Assembly: GCF_040050925.1 (NCBI RefSeq)
Contig: NZ_CP157390.1
Coordinates: 1,054,001 to 1,118,000, forward strand
DNA length: 64,000 bases
Direction of reading: 5' to 3'
From: Leifsonia sp. NPDC080035
GTDB lineage: Bacteria; Actinomycetota; Actinomycetes; Actinomycetales; Microbacteriaceae
The position numbers were made by a program, and so were the translations under genes. Each line of letters opens with the position of its first letter. The stretch's first letter is position 1. Of the stretch, positions 8,200 to 16,807 are shown piece after piece. The notes under the pieces are model-generated. The model saw only the letters and a program-made list of their open reading frames with translations. It ran no database searches and was not told where the DNA came from.

Positions 8200-9060
8200 A
8201 TGGCCGTCGACGACAACACCCGCGAGTTCGACCCCGACATCGTCACCGACTTCCGCGAGCGGATGTCGTACGGGTCCTACCTCGACCTCGGGACGCTGCT
8301 CAGCGCGCAGAAGCCGGTGAGCGTCCCCGAGCACCACGACGAGCTGCTGTTCATCATCCAGCACCAGACCACCGAGCTCTGGCTGAAGCTGGTGCTGCAC
8401 GAGCTGGAGTCCGCGCGCGACCTGCTGCGCGCCGACGAGCTGCAACAGGCGCTCAAGCGCATCGCCAGGGTCAAGCACATCCAGAAGACCCTCACCGAGC
8501 AGTGGTCCGTGCTGGCGACGCTCACCCCGACCGAGTACGCGGAGTTCCGCGGCTTCCTCGGCAACTCCTCGGGCTTCCAGTCGTACCAGTACCGCGCGGT
8601 CGAGTTCGTGCTCGGCAACAAGAACCGGCGGATGCTCTCGGTGTTCCGCGACGATCCGGCCGCCCACGCGCTGCTGAAGGAGCTGCTGGAGGCGCCGAGC
8701 GTCTACGACGAGTTCCTCCGCTACCTCGCCAGGGCCGGCCATCCCGTGCCGCGCGCGCTGCTCGATCGCGACGTCACCGAGGCGCACGTGTTCACCCCCG
8801 AGCTCGTGCCCGTGTTCCGGGCCATCTACGAGAACGCGGCCGAGCACTGGAGCGAGTACGAGGCCTGCGAGGAGCTCGTCGACCTGGAGGACAACTTCCA
8901 GCTGTGGCGGTTCCGCCACCTCAAGACCGTCCAGCGCACCATCGGGATGAAGACCGGCACCGGCGGGTCGACCGGTGTCTCCTTCCTGCAGAAGGCGCTC
9001 GAGCTCACCTTCTTCCCCGAGCTGTACGCCGTCCGCACCGAGATCGGAGCCAAGGAATGA
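8200..9060 (+). CDS. kynA: Tryptophan 2,3-dioxygenase
   Basis: 286-aa haem dioxygenase opening the indole ring of L-tryptophan to N-formylkynurenine, in the cytoplasm. His55 (IIQHQ) and His240 (FRHLKTVQ) fall at the distal and proximal haem positions known from the Xanthomonas enzyme. The substrate-loop motif GTGGSTG follows. Length is normal for bacterial TDO. It is the first gene of a three-gene operon, and its stop overlaps the kynU start (ATGA). No kynurenine formamidase gene lies alongside, so that step must be supplied elsewhere. Confidence 0.96.
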   Translation: MAVDDNTREFDPDIVTDFRERMSYGSYLDLGTLLSAQKPVSVPEHHDELLFIIQHQTTELWLKLVLHELESARDLLRADELQQALKRIARVKHIQKTLTEQWSVLATLTPTEYAEFRGFLGNSSGFQSYQYRAVEFVLGNKNRRMLSVFRDDPAAHALLKELLEAPSVYDEFLRYLARAGHPVPRALLDRDVTEAHVFTPELVPVFRAIYENAAEHWSEYEACEELVDLEDNFQLWRFRHLKTVQRTIGMKTGTGGSTGVSFLQKALELTFFPELYAVRTEIGAKE

Positions 9061-10328
9061 CCGACGAGAACGCAGCGTCCGACACCGCACCCCTCGACGC
9101 CGAGGAGACCGCTCGCCGCCTCGACGCCTCCGACCCGCTGGCCGCCTACCGCGCCCGCTTCGTCGGCGTCGACTCGCCCACCCCGTCCGTCGCCGCCTAC
9201 TTCGACGGCAACTCCCTCGGCCGCCCGACGCTCGCGAGCGTCGAGCGCATCCAGCGGTTCCTGGTCGAGGCATGGGGCGGCCGCCTGATCCGCGGCTGGG
9301 ACGAGGAGTGGATGGACCTGCCGTTCACGATCGGTGACGCCCTCGGCCGCGCGGCCCTCGGCGCCGCGCCAGGCCAGACCTTCATCGCCGACTCCACCAC
9401 CGTCGTCCTCTACAAGCTCGCGCGGGCGGCCGTCGACTCCCTCCCCGAGCGCAGCGAGATCGTCCTCGACACCGACAACTTCCCCACCGACCGCTACCTG
9501 CTCGACGGCATCGCGCGCGAGCGCGGCCTCCGCCTGGTCTGGATCGAGGCGGACTCCGAGGCGGGCGTCACACCCGAGCAGGTGGCGGCGGCCGTCGGCC
9601 CGCGCACGGCCCTCGTCGTGCTCAGCCACGTCGCCTACCGCTCCGGCTACCTCGCCGACGCCGCCGCCATCACGCGCATCGCGCACGACGCCGGAGCGCT
9701 CGTGCTCTGGGACCTCTGCCACTCGGCCGGGTCCGTGCCCGTGGAGCTGGACGCGTGGGATGTGGACCTCGCCGCCGGCTGCACCTACAAGTACCTGAAC
9801 GGCGGTCCGGGCTCCCCCGCCTTCGGCTACGTGAACGCCCGGCTCGCGAACCGGCTCGCCCAGCCCATCCAGGGCTGGATGGGCGTGCGCGACGTGTTCC
9901 TGATGGGTCCGGAGTACGAGCCGGCCGACGGCGTGCGGCGCTTCCTCTCCGGAACGCCGCCCGTGGTCGGGATGCTCGCGATGCAGGACACGATCGCCAT
10001 GATCGAGGAGGCCGGGATCGCCGCCGTGCGTGAGAAGTCGGTGCGGCTCACCGAGTTCGCCGTCGCCCTCGCCGACGAGTGGCTGGCCCCGCTCGGCGTC
10101 TCCCTCGCCAGCCCGCGCGACCCCGAGCGCCGCGGCGGGCACGTGACGCTGAACCACCCGGCCATGCGCGAGGTGACGGCGAGGCTGTGGGAGCGGGACG
10201 TCATCCCTGACTACCGCGACCCGGGCGGACTGCGCGTCGGCCTGTCGCCGTTCAGCACGAGCTTCGAGGAGGTCCGGGTGGGCATGGCCGCGGTGCGCGA
10301 CGTGCTCGGCGAGCTCACGCATGACTGA
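9057..10328 (+). CDS. kynU: Kynureninase
   Basis: 423-aa PLP enzyme cleaving kynurenine to anthranilate and alanine. The PLP lysine is Lys245 in TYKYLNGGPGSPAF. Other family blocks are YFDGNSLGRP near the N-terminus, WDLCHSAGSVP (PLP-pyridine contact) and the C-terminal GLRVGLSPFSTSF. ATG 9057 overlaps the kynA stop, showing coupling. With kynA it converts tryptophan to anthranilate once the formyl group is removed. Confidence 0.95.
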   Translation: MTDENAASDTAPLDAEETARRLDASDPLAAYRARFVGVDSPTPSVAAYFDGNSLGRPTLASVERIQRFLVEAWGGRLIRGWDEEWMDLPFTIGDALGRAALGAAPGQTFIADSTTVVLYKLARAAVDSLPERSEIVLDTDNFPTDRYLLDGIARERGLRLVWIEADSEAGVTPEQVAAAVGPRTALVVLSHVAYRSGYLADAAAITRIAHDAGALVLWDLCHSAGSVPVELDAWDVDLAAGCTYKYLNGGPGSPAFGYVNARLANRLAQPIQGWMGVRDVFLMGPEYEPADGVRRFLSGTPPVVGMLAMQDTIAMIEEAGIAAVREKSVRLTEFAVALADEWLAPLGVSLASPRDPERRGGHVTLNHPAMREVTARLWERDVIPDYRDPGGLRVGLSPFSTSFEEVRVGMAAVRDVLGELTHD

Positions 10329-11193
10329 GGCGACGCCCGCCGGCCGGGAGGATCTCGAGGCCCGAAGCGGCTCGGCGACCGCGTTGCTGCGCACCGTCGT
10401 CGGCGCGGTGCTCCGCCCGATCGGCGGCTGGATGAGCGCGGCCGGCGCGGTGGAGCTGATGGCGGCCCTCGACGTCCCCGCCCCGACCGCGCGCTCGAGT
10501 CTCGCCCGGCTCTGCGCCCGCGGGGTGCTGCGCAGGGAGCCGCGGGGCGGGGTCGCCGGGTACGCGCTCGACCCGGCCGCGCTGCCCATGCTGGAGCGCG
10601 GCGATCGCCGCATCTTCGGCGCCCGGTCCCCCTCGGACGAGTGGTGCCTCGTCTCCTTCTCGTTCCCCGAGCACCAGCGCTCGCGGCGGCACCAGTTGCG
10701 CACGAGGCTCGCCGCGCTGGGCTGCGGCACCGTCGCCGACGGCCTGTGGATCGGTCCGGCGGCGCTCGAACCCGAGCTGGCGGAGGTCGCCGCCGCGTTC
10801 GGCGCGGACCTGTTCACCGGCGCCCGCCCCGCCGGCGACCTCCGGCACGGCGTCGCACGCTGGTACGACCTGCCCGCGATCCGCGCCGTGCACGAGGCGT
10901 TCCTCGATCGCTTCGGCCGCGCGGGGGAGGCCGCCACGGCGGACGGCAGGGAGGCGTTCGCGCTCTGGGTGCGGGTCCTCGACGAGTGGCGCGTCCTGCC
11001 CTACCTGGACCCCGGGCTCCCCGCGGCCGGACTGCCGGACGACTGGCCGGGCGCCGCCTCCGCCGCCCTCTTCGCGCGGCTGCGCGAGGCACTGCAGGAG
11101 CGCGCGGTCGCCTGGGCCGCGGGCTCGGCCGGCGACGGCGGCCGTGTGCCCGGCCCCACGGTAGAATCGGTACCGTCCCCCATGCGCGAATGA
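10321..11193 (+). CDS. PaaX-family transcriptional regulator
   Basis: 290-aa protein with an N-terminal winged-helix of the PaaX type (residues about 15-90, including the recognition region APTARSSLARLCARGVLRR) and a PaaX C-terminal region (DEWCLVSFSFPE, then about residues 165-270). PaaX is known as an aryl-CoA-responsive repressor of phenylacetate genes. Here the gene overlaps kynU by 8 nt, so it is more likely to be the autoregulated controller of tryptophan catabolism. The effector is unknown. Confidence 0.8.
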   Translation: MTEATPAGREDLEARSGSATALLRTVVGAVLRPIGGWMSAAGAVELMAALDVPAPTARSSLARLCARGVLRREPRGGVAGYALDPAALPMLERGDRRIFGARSPSDEWCLVSFSFPEHQRSRRHQLRTRLAALGCGTVADGLWIGPAALEPELAEVAAAFGADLFTGARPAGDLRHGVARWYDLPAIRAVHEAFLDRFGRAGEAATADGREAFALWVRVLDEWRVLPYLDPGLPAAGLPDDWPGAASAALFARLREALQERAVAWAAGSAGDGGRVPGPTVESVPSPMRE

Positions 11194-11207
11194 GCGGAGA
11201 TCACCCT

Positions 11208-11465
11208 TTGTCGACGATCGTTGTTGAAGTCATGCCCAAGGCGGAGCTGCTCGACCCCCAGGGGAAGGCCGTAGCGGGAGCGCTCGCGCGCACCGGCAAG
11301 GGCCGGTTCTCCGGCGTCCGCGTCGGCAAGCGGTTCGAGCTGACCGTGGACGGCCCCATCGACGACGCCACCAGGGCGGCGGTCGAGGAGATCGCGTCCG
11401 AGATCCTGTCGAACTCGGTCATCGAGGACGTCGTCGGCATCCACTACCCGGACGGAGCCGAGTGA
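11208..11465 (+). CDS. purS: Phosphoribosylformylglycinamidine synthase subunit PurS
   Basis: About 85-aa small subunit that bridges PurL and PurQ in purine synthesis. It has the family start STIVVEVMPKAELLDPQGKA and the end VVGIHYPDGAE. TTG 11208 is preferred because GCGGAGA lies 7 nt upstream and PurS normally begins two residues before TIVV. An ATG at 11190 in the same frame overlaps the PaaX stop and would add six residues. The stop overlaps purQ by one base. Confidence 0.92.
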   Translation: MSTIVVEVMPKAELLDPQGKAVAGALARTGKGRFSGVRVGKRFELTVDGPIDDATRAAVEEIASEILSNSVIEDVVGIHYPDGAE

Positions 11466-12163
11466 TGCGCATCGGCGTCATCACCTTCCCCGGCTCGCTG
11501 GACGACCGGGATGCGCTGCGCGCGGTCCGCATCGCGGGCGCCGAGCCGGTGGCGCTCTGGCACGGCGAGCACGACCTGCAGGGCGTGGACGCGCTGGTGC
11601 TGCCGGGCGGCTTCAGCTACGGCGACTACCTGCGCTGCGGCGCCATCGCGAGCCTCTCACCGATCATGACCGAGGTCGTGGATGCGGCGGCCAAGGGGAT
11701 GCCCGTGCTCGGCATCTGCAACGGCTTCCAGATGCTCGCCGAGGCGCACCTCGTGGCCGGCGGCCTGATCCGCAACGACCACGGCAACTTCATCCGCCGT
11801 GACCAGCACCTCGTCGTCGAGAACACGGACACCCCGTGGACGAACGGCTTCGAGCAGGGCCAGGAGATCGTCATCCCCCTGAAGAACGGCGAGGGCGGCT
11901 TCATCGCCTCCGCCGAGGAGCTCAAGCGGCTGGAGGGCGAGGGCCTCGTCGCCTTCCGCTACAAGGACGTGAACCCGAACGGCTCGCTGAACGACATCGC
12001 CGGCGTGCGCAACGAGCGCGGCAACGTCGTCGGCCTGATGCCGCACCCCGAGCACGCGGTCGAGGCGGGCTTCGGCCCCGACACCGCGGTCGCGATGCGC
12101 TCCGGCATCGACGGCCTCACCTTCTTCACCAGCGTCATCAGCTCCACCCTCGTCGCCGCGTAG
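11465..12163 (+). CDS. purQ: Phosphoribosylformylglycinamidine synthase subunit PurQ (glutaminase)
   Basis: 232-aa class-I glutamine amidotransferase delivering ammonia to PurL. Catalytic Cys85 is in GICNGFQ, and the His-Glu pair is in MPHPEHAVE near residue 190. The ATG at 11465 overlaps the purS stop as TGATG; a GTG three bases earlier is also open. A strong terminator follows at 12180, so the purS-purQ transcript ends here and does not continue into purL, which is at 20334. Confidence 0.95.
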   Translation: MRIGVITFPGSLDDRDALRAVRIAGAEPVALWHGEHDLQGVDALVLPGGFSYGDYLRCGAIASLSPIMTEVVDAAAKGMPVLGICNGFQMLAEAHLVAGGLIRNDHGNFIRRDQHLVVENTDTPWTNGFEQGQEIVIPLKNGEGGFIASAEELKRLEGEGLVAFRYKDVNPNGSLNDIAGVRNERGNVVGLMPHPEHAVEAGFGPDTAVAMRSGIDGLTFFTSVISSTLVAA

Positions 12164-12179
12164 CGGCGCGGAGCACGTC

Positions 12180-12213
12180 AACGCCCCCACTCCACGGGAA
12201 TGGGGGCGTTTTC
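12180..12213 (+). terminator. Rho-independent terminator after purQ
   Basis: AACGCCCCCA (12180-12189) pairs with TGGGGGCGTT (12201-12210), loop ctccacgggaa, followed by TT. This is the clearest canonical terminator in the window. Confidence 0.88.
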
Positions 12214-12340
12214 GCGCCCCGTCACGGCCGGCCGGAGCCGCATACCACCGCTCTGCCGCGTTTGTGCAGTCTTGGCCGCGAGCCGGGAGCTGGCCAGACT
12301 CGGAGCATCGAAAGCCGCTACGAGATCCAAAGGGGGATCC

Positions 12341-13192
12341 ATGCGAAAGAGAATCCTGGCCACCGCCATCGCGCTGGCCGCATTCGCCGGGCTGCTCACC
12401 GCCGCCCCGGCCGTCGCCAGCACGGGAGGGACCGCCGACGGGAACACCCATCCCGACGTCGGCCTGATCCTGTTCTACGACGCCGACGGACGGTTCCGGT
12501 GCTCGGCGACGCTGGTGTCGCCGACGATCGTCGTGACCGCCGCGCACTGCACGTCGGGCACGCTCGGCAAGACGCTCGTCACCTTCGACTCCGTGATCGC
12601 CGAACAGCCGCCGACGCCGTTCCCGGTCGCCGCGGATCCGAGCGCGGGATACACCTCCGCCGAGATCACGGCCGCCGGCTACCTCTCGGGGACCGCCCAC
12701 ACGCACCCGGGCTACTCCGACTTCACCGACACAGCGAACTGGAACGACGTCGGGGTCATCGTGCTCGACCATCCCGTCGCGTCGTTCGGATCCGGCTACC
12801 CGCAGATCGCGCCGGTCGGCACGCTCGACGGGATCAAGACCAGCAACCTGTCGAAGACGCTGTTCACCGCGGTCGGCTACGGCACCGAAGTCCGCAAGCC
12901 GGACTCCGGCCCGCAGAAGCCGCAGCCGATGACGTACCCGCTCCTGCGCCGCTACGTGGAGATGCCCGGGCAGAAGCTGACACCGCAGATCCTGCAGACG
13001 AACGGCAACCCGAACGACACGCGAGGGACCGGCGGGACGTGCTTCGGCGACTCGGGCGGACCGGTGTTCCTGGACGGCCGGCTCGTCGCCGTGACGAGCT
13101 ACGGCCTCACCGCGAACTGCCGGTACATCGGCGGGTATCAGCGCCTCGACATCCCGGTCGTCGATGCGTGGCTGGCGACCTTCGGGGTCTAG
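12341..13192 (+). CDS. Secreted trypsin-like serine protease (S1 family)
   Basis: 283-aa exported protease. A Sec signal peptide (KRILATAIALAAFAGLL...) ends about residue 27 at AVAS. The catalytic triad is His69 (VTAAHCTSG), Asp136 (WNDVGVIVLD) and Ser238 (CFGDSGGPVF). A cysteine pair around His69 fits the family disulfide. ATG 12341 is chosen because AGGGGG precedes it and the signal peptide starts here. The start lies about 130 nt beyond the purQ terminator, implying its own promoter. The natural substrate is unknown. Confidence 0.9.
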   Translation: MRKRILATAIALAAFAGLLTAAPAVASTGGTADGNTHPDVGLILFYDADGRFRCSATLVSPTIVVTAAHCTSGTLGKTLVTFDSVIAEQPPTPFPVAADPSAGYTSAEITAAGYLSGTAHTHPGYSDFTDTANWNDVGVIVLDHPVASFGSGYPQIAPVGTLDGIKTSNLSKTLFTAVGYGTEVRKPDSGPQKPQPMTYPLLRRYVEMPGQKLTPQILQTNGNPNDTRGTGGTCFGDSGGPVFLDGRLVAVTSYGLTANCRYIGGYQRLDIPVVDAWLATFGV

Positions 13193-13229
13193 ACCGGCGA
13201 GTGAATAAATGTCGGCCCGCCCGTGTTGT

Positions 13230-13244
13230 TGAGAATGAGTTTCA
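13230..13244. promoter_or_regulatory. Zur-box-like operator
   Basis: TGAGAATGAGTTTCA is a 15-bp imperfect palindrome that differs at two positions from the actinobacterial Zur consensus TGAAAATGATTTTCA. It lies 17 nt upstream of the ATG of the zinc-free L36 gene. The location and target type are what is known for Zur control of alternative ribosomal proteins. Confidence 0.7.
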
Positions 13245-13260
13245 ATAAGGGAGGTCCGTC

Positions 13261-13383
13261 ATGAAGGTACGCAACTCGGTGAGATCGCTGAAGGCCATGC
13301 CCGGCGCTCAGGTGGTCCGCCGGCGCGGCCGCACGTTCGTCATCAACCCGAAGAACCCGCGGATGAAGGCCCGTCAGGGCTGA
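13261..13383 (+). CDS. rpmJ: 50S ribosomal protein L36, zinc-independent (C-minus) form
   Basis: 40 aa, MKVRNSVRSLKAMPGAQVVR then a basic tail (RRGRTFVINPKNPRMKARQG). This is the longer paralogue of L36 lacking all the zinc-binding cysteines of the usual form. Such copies replace the zinc-ribbon L36 when zinc is scarce and so spare zinc. GGGAGG is 5 nt upstream of the ATG. A Zur-box-like palindrome precedes it, and a long GC-rich hairpin follows. Confidence 0.93.
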   Translation: MKVRNSVRSLKAMPGAQVVRRRGRTFVINPKNPRMKARQG

Positions 13384-13392
13384 GCATCGCTC

Positions 13393-13430
13393 GCAACGGC
13401 TCGCTCCTGCATCGAGGGGCGAGCCGTTGC
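13393..13430. terminator. Bidirectional hairpin between rpmJ and the XRE gene
   Basis: GCAACGGCTCGC (13393-13404) pairs perfectly with GCGAGCCGTTGC (13419-13430). It lies between convergent genes, so it can end transcripts from both sides. No U-tract. Confidence 0.75.
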
Positions 13431-13451
13431 TGCGCCCGGGCACCGCACCGC

Positions 13452-14246
13452 TCAGGCGAGCGCGGTGTACACCACCACGCGGAGGTCCGGGCGGTCGCTC
13501 GGCGTCAGCTGGTGGTGCTCCAGGCGCACGTCGCCGTCCCGGGGATGGTGGAAGCGGCGCTCGCGGGACTCGAAGCCCCCGATGCCGTAGCGATCCCAGG
13601 CCGCGCGGAACTCCGGGCTCGCGGCGCGGAGCCGCTCCACGAGTGCCCGCACCGACGCATCCCCGGCCCGCGGCCCGGTCTCCGCGCGGAACTCCGCGAG
13701 GAATCGCCCGCTCGTCTCCTCCCAATCCGGGAGCAGTTCGCGCACCGCAGGGTCCGTGTAGACCAGCCAGAGCAGGTTGCGGTCGTCGCGCGGCACGACC
13801 GCGACGCGCGGATAAAGGTCCGCGTAGCCGCGGTTCCAGCCGACGATGCCCCAGTCCGGAGCCAGCGCGAACGCCGGGTTCGGGGCGAGGGCGTCGAGGA
13901 GGCGCTGCAGGTGCGGCGGCGCATCCTCAACGGCCACGGCGGGGGCGAGGGGCGCCAGCCCGAATCCGGCGAGCGAGAGCAGGTACTCGTGCTCGGGAGG
14001 CGAGAGCCGCAGCGTCCTGGCCACCGCGTCCAGCACCGACCGGGACGGGTTGATCGGCCGGCCCTGTTCGAGCCAGGTGTACCAGGTGACGCTCACACCG
14101 GAGAGGTACGCGACCTCCTCGCGCCGCAGCCCCGTGTCCCTGGTGCGGCCGACCGGCGGCAGACCGTACTCCGCGCGCGGCGCCTGCTCACGGCGCGCGC
14201 GCAGGAACCGGCCGAGCTCGCGGCGGCGGTCGTCGGCATCGGTCAC
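13452..14246 (-). CDS. XRE-family regulator with MLTR-type ligand-binding domain
   Basis: 264-aa transcription factor. The N-terminal helix-turn-helix (about residues 8-75) contains LRREEVAYLSGVSVTWYTWL. A C-terminal MmyB-like (MLTR) domain follows, with the usual APDWGIVGWN, RNLLWLVYTDP and FHHPRDGDVRLEHHQL blocks. Members commonly repress a neighbouring oxidoreductase gene and respond to a small lipid-like ligand. Here the divergent neighbour is ilvD. The GTG at 14246 sits six bases from a perfect 27-bp palindrome, its likely autoregulatory operator. Confidence 0.88.
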   Translation of the reverse strand: MTDADDRRRELGRFLRARREQAPRAEYGLPPVGRTRDTGLRREEVAYLSGVSVTWYTWLEQGRPINPSRSVLDAVARTLRLSPPEHEYLLSLAGFGLAPLAPAVAVEDAPPHLQRLLDALAPNPAFALAPDWGIVGWNRGYADLYPRVAVVPRDDRNLLWLVYTDPAVRELLPDWEETSGRFLAEFRAETGPRAGDASVRALVERLRAASPEFRAAWDRYGIGGFESRERRFHHPRDGDVRLEHHQLTPSDRPDLRVVVYTALA

Positions 14247-14251
14247 GGCAC

Positions 14252-14278
14252 GATACTAGTGCTCTCAGTACTAGTATC
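14252..14278. promoter_or_regulatory. Perfect 9-9-9 inverted repeat, likely XRE operator
   Basis: GATACTAGT, spacer gctctcagt, ACTAGTATC. It lies in the 76-bp gap between the divergent starts of the XRE regulator and ilvD. Being AT-rich in a 70% GC genome, it stands out. The sequence also holds the direct element AGTACTAGTATC. Confidence 0.7.
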
Positions 14279-14322
14279 AGCGCCGCCTTCCGCTCCGGCG
14301 CGCGCGGCAACAGCATGGGATC

Positions 14323-16185
14323 ATGCCCCCGCTCCGCTCCCGCACTGTCACCCACGGCCGCAACATGGCCGGCGCCCGCGCACTGCTGCGCGCCGCCGGC
14401 GTCGCCCGCGAGGACTTCGGCAAGCCGATCGTCGCCGTCGCGAACAGCTTCACCGAGTTCGTTCCCGGCCACACCCACCTGCAGCCGGTCGGCCGCATCG
14501 TCTCCGCCGCCGTCAAGGAGGCGGGCGGCATCCCGCGCGAGTTCAACACGATCGCGGTCGATGACGGCATCGCGATGGGACACGGCGGGATGCTCTACTC
14601 GCTGCCCTCGCGCGAGCTCATCGCGGACTCGGTCGAGTACATGGTGAACGCGCACTGCGCCGACGTGCTGGTCTGCGTCTCCAACTGCGACAAGATCACG
14701 CCGGGGATGCTGCTCGCCGCTCTCCGCCTGAACATCCCGACCGTCTTCGTCTCCGGCGGTCCGATGGAGGGCGGCCGCACGACCCTCGTCGACGGCACCG
14801 TTCGCAAGCTCGACCTCATCTCCGCCATCGCCGACTCCGCGAACGACAGTGTCTCCGACACCGACCTGCTGCGCATCGAGGAGAACGCCTGCCCGACCTG
14901 CGGCTCGTGCTCGGGGATGTTCACCGCCAACTCGATGAACTTCCTGGTCGAGGCGCTCGGGCTCGGGCTCCCCGGCAACGGGTCCACGCTGGCCACCCAC
15001 ACGGCCCGCAAGGCGCTGTACGAGAAGGCGGGGGCGACCGCCGTCGAGCTCGCGCACCGCTACTACGACCAGGACGACGCGTCCGTGCTGCCGCGCTCCA
15101 TCGCCACCAGCGCCGCGTTCGGCAACGCGATGGCGCTCGACATCGCGATGGGCGGTTCGACGAACACGATCCTGCACCTGCTCGCCGCGGCGCGCGAGGG
15201 CGGCATCGACTACGACCTGACCGACATCGACGCGCTCTCCCGCCGCGTCCCGTGCCTGTCGAAGGTGGCCCCGAACGGGGCCGCACTGGTCGAGGACGTC
15301 CACCGCGCCGGCGGCGTCCCCGCGCTGCTCGGCGAGCTGGACCGCGCCGGCCTGCTCGACCGCGGCGTCCACAGCGTCCACGCGCCCGACCTCGCCTCCT
15401 GGCTCGCCGACTGGGACATCCGCGGCGGCTCGGCGACGCCGGAGGCGATCGAGCTGTTCCACGCGGCGCCCGGAGGCGTGCGCTCCTCCTCGGCGTTCTC
15501 GCAGTCCGAGCGCTGGCACGAGCTCGACCGGGATGCGGAGACCGGTGTCATCCGGGACGTCGCCCACGCGTACTCCAAGGACGGCGGCCTCGCCATCCTG
15601 CGCGGCAACCTCGCCCCCGACGGCGCGGTCGTGAAGACGGCGGGCGTGGACGAGAGCATCCTCACGTTCTCCGGGCCCGCGGTGGTCGTCGAATCGCAGG
15701 AGGCGGCGGTCGAGGCGATCCTCGGCAAGCGGGTGAAAGAGGGCGACGTCGTCGTGATCCGCTACGAGGGACCGCGCGGCGGCCCCGGCATGCAGGAGAT
15801 GCTGTACCCGACTTCGTTCCTGAAGGGCCGCGGCCTCGGAGCCAAGTGCGCCCTGATCACCGACGGCCGGTTCTCCGGAGGCACCTCCGGCCTCTCGATC
15901 GGGCACGTCTCCCCGGAGGCGGCGGCCGGTGGCCTGATCGCCCTCGTGGAGGACGGCGACACGATCAGCATCGACGTGCACACCCGCGCGCTCCGGCTGG
16001 ACGTGCCGGATGCGGTCCTCGACGCCCGCCGCGAGGCCTTGGAGTCGGGCCGCGGCTACCGCCCGGCGGACCGCGACCGCCCGGTCTCTGCGGCGCTCCG
16101 CGCCTACGCCGCTCTCGCCCTCTCCGCCGACAAGGGCGCCGCCCGCGACGTCGACCAGCTCGACCGCGTCCCCGCCCGCGCCTAG
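14323..16185 (+). CDS. ilvD: Dihydroxy-acid dehydratase
   Basis: 620-aa iron-sulfur enzyme of valine/isoleucine synthesis, of the E. coli-like long type: RSRTVTHGRNMAGARALLRA at the N-terminus. Cluster-ligand cysteines are in SNCDKITPGM and NACPTCGSCSGMFTANSMN. The Mg-binding and active-site region is NGSTLATH, and the C-terminal GGTSGLSIGHVSPEAA is typical. Other ilv genes are not nearby. The gene may be influenced by the adjacent XRE operator, which overlaps its promoter space. Confidence 0.96.
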   Translation: MPPLRSRTVTHGRNMAGARALLRAAGVAREDFGKPIVAVANSFTEFVPGHTHLQPVGRIVSAAVKEAGGIPREFNTIAVDDGIAMGHGGMLYSLPSRELIADSVEYMVNAHCADVLVCVSNCDKITPGMLLAALRLNIPTVFVSGGPMEGGRTTLVDGTVRKLDLISAIADSANDSVSDTDLLRIEENACPTCGSCSGMFTANSMNFLVEALGLGLPGNGSTLATHTARKALYEKAGATAVELAHRYYDQDDASVLPRSIATSAAFGNAMALDIAMGGSTNTILHLLAAAREGGIDYDLTDIDALSRRVPCLSKVAPNGAALVEDVHRAGGVPALLGELDRAGLLDRGVHSVHAPDLASWLADWDIRGGSATPEAIELFHAAPGGVRSSSAFSQSERWHELDRDAETGVIRDVAHAYSKDGGLAILRGNLAPDGAVVKTAGVDESILTFSGPAVVVESQEAAVEAILGKRVKEGDVVVIRYEGPRGGPGMQEMLYPTSFLKGRGLGAKCALITDGRFSGGTSGLSIGHVSPEAAAGGLIALVEDGDTISIDVHTRALRLDVPDAVLDARREALESGRGYRPADRDRPVSAALRAYAALALSADKGAARDVDQLDRVPARA

Positions 16186-16252
16186 CGCCCGCCGCCGGGG
16201 TTCCAACTTTCGGGTGATGTGAGCGGGGCGAGGGGGCGCGAGGCTGGAGAGC

Positions 16253-16711
16253 ATGTCACCGCGCCTGCTCTACCGCATCCTCGCCGTCGCCGAGGCGATC
16301 ACCTGGACTCTGCTGATCGGCGGGATGCTGCTGAAGTACGCCGCCGGCGTCGGCGACTGGCCCGTGCTGGTCGCCGGGTCGGTGCACGGCTTCGTCTTCA
16401 TCGGCTACGCGATCACCGCGGCGCTCGTCGGCGTGAACCAGCGCTGGCGGCTGCCGGTGGTCGTCCTGGCCGTCGCGACCGCGATCGTCCCGTACGCGAC
16501 CATCCCGTTCGATGTCTGGGCCGACCGCAGCGGCCGCCTCGACGGGCCGTGGCGCACCACCGCCACCGACGACCCGCGCGACCACACGCCGTTCGGCCGC
16601 CTGTTCCGCTGGATGCTCCGCCACGTGCCCGTGCTCGTCGGCTCGCTTGCCGTGCTCGCCGTCGTCATCATGGCCGGCCTGCTGCTGATCGGCCCGCCCC
16701 GGCTGTCCTGA
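16253..16711 (+). CDS. DUF3817 integral membrane protein
   Basis: 152 aa with four predicted membrane helices (about residues 7-28, 38-60, 68-86 and 126-146). The N-terminal YRILAVAEAITWTLLIGGMLLKY and GSVHGFVFIGYA blocks are typical of DUF3817 proteins of actinobacteria. Function unknown. GGAGAG precedes the ATG. The loop with WADRSGRLDGPWR is hydrophilic. Confidence 0.75.
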   Translation: MSPRLLYRILAVAEAITWTLLIGGMLLKYAAGVGDWPVLVAGSVHGFVFIGYAITAALVGVNQRWRLPVVVLAVATAIVPYATIPFDVWADRSGRLDGPWRTTATDDPRDHTPFGRLFRWMLRHVPVLVGSLAVLAVVIMAGLLLIGPPRLS

Positions 16712-16759
16712 GCGCCGACCGGCGGAGAAGAGCCGGGAGGAACCGCGACGAATGCACGG

Positions 16760-16786
16760 AGGGCCGCCCCCGCCGGGGACGGCCCT
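16760..16786. terminator. Hairpin between convergent DUF3817 and surface-protein genes
   Basis: AGGGCCG with CGGCCCT, with additional CCCC/GGGG pairing inside, flanked by the stops of two convergent genes. A TTCG follows on the plus strand. Confidence 0.65.
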
Positions 16787-16807
16787 TCGTCGTTCGCTGT
16801 CGGAACG

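Noticed and set aside
11001..11444. Minus-strand open frame opposite paaX-like end and purS
   Set aside because: It covers a well-supported purS gene in antisense and has no domain.
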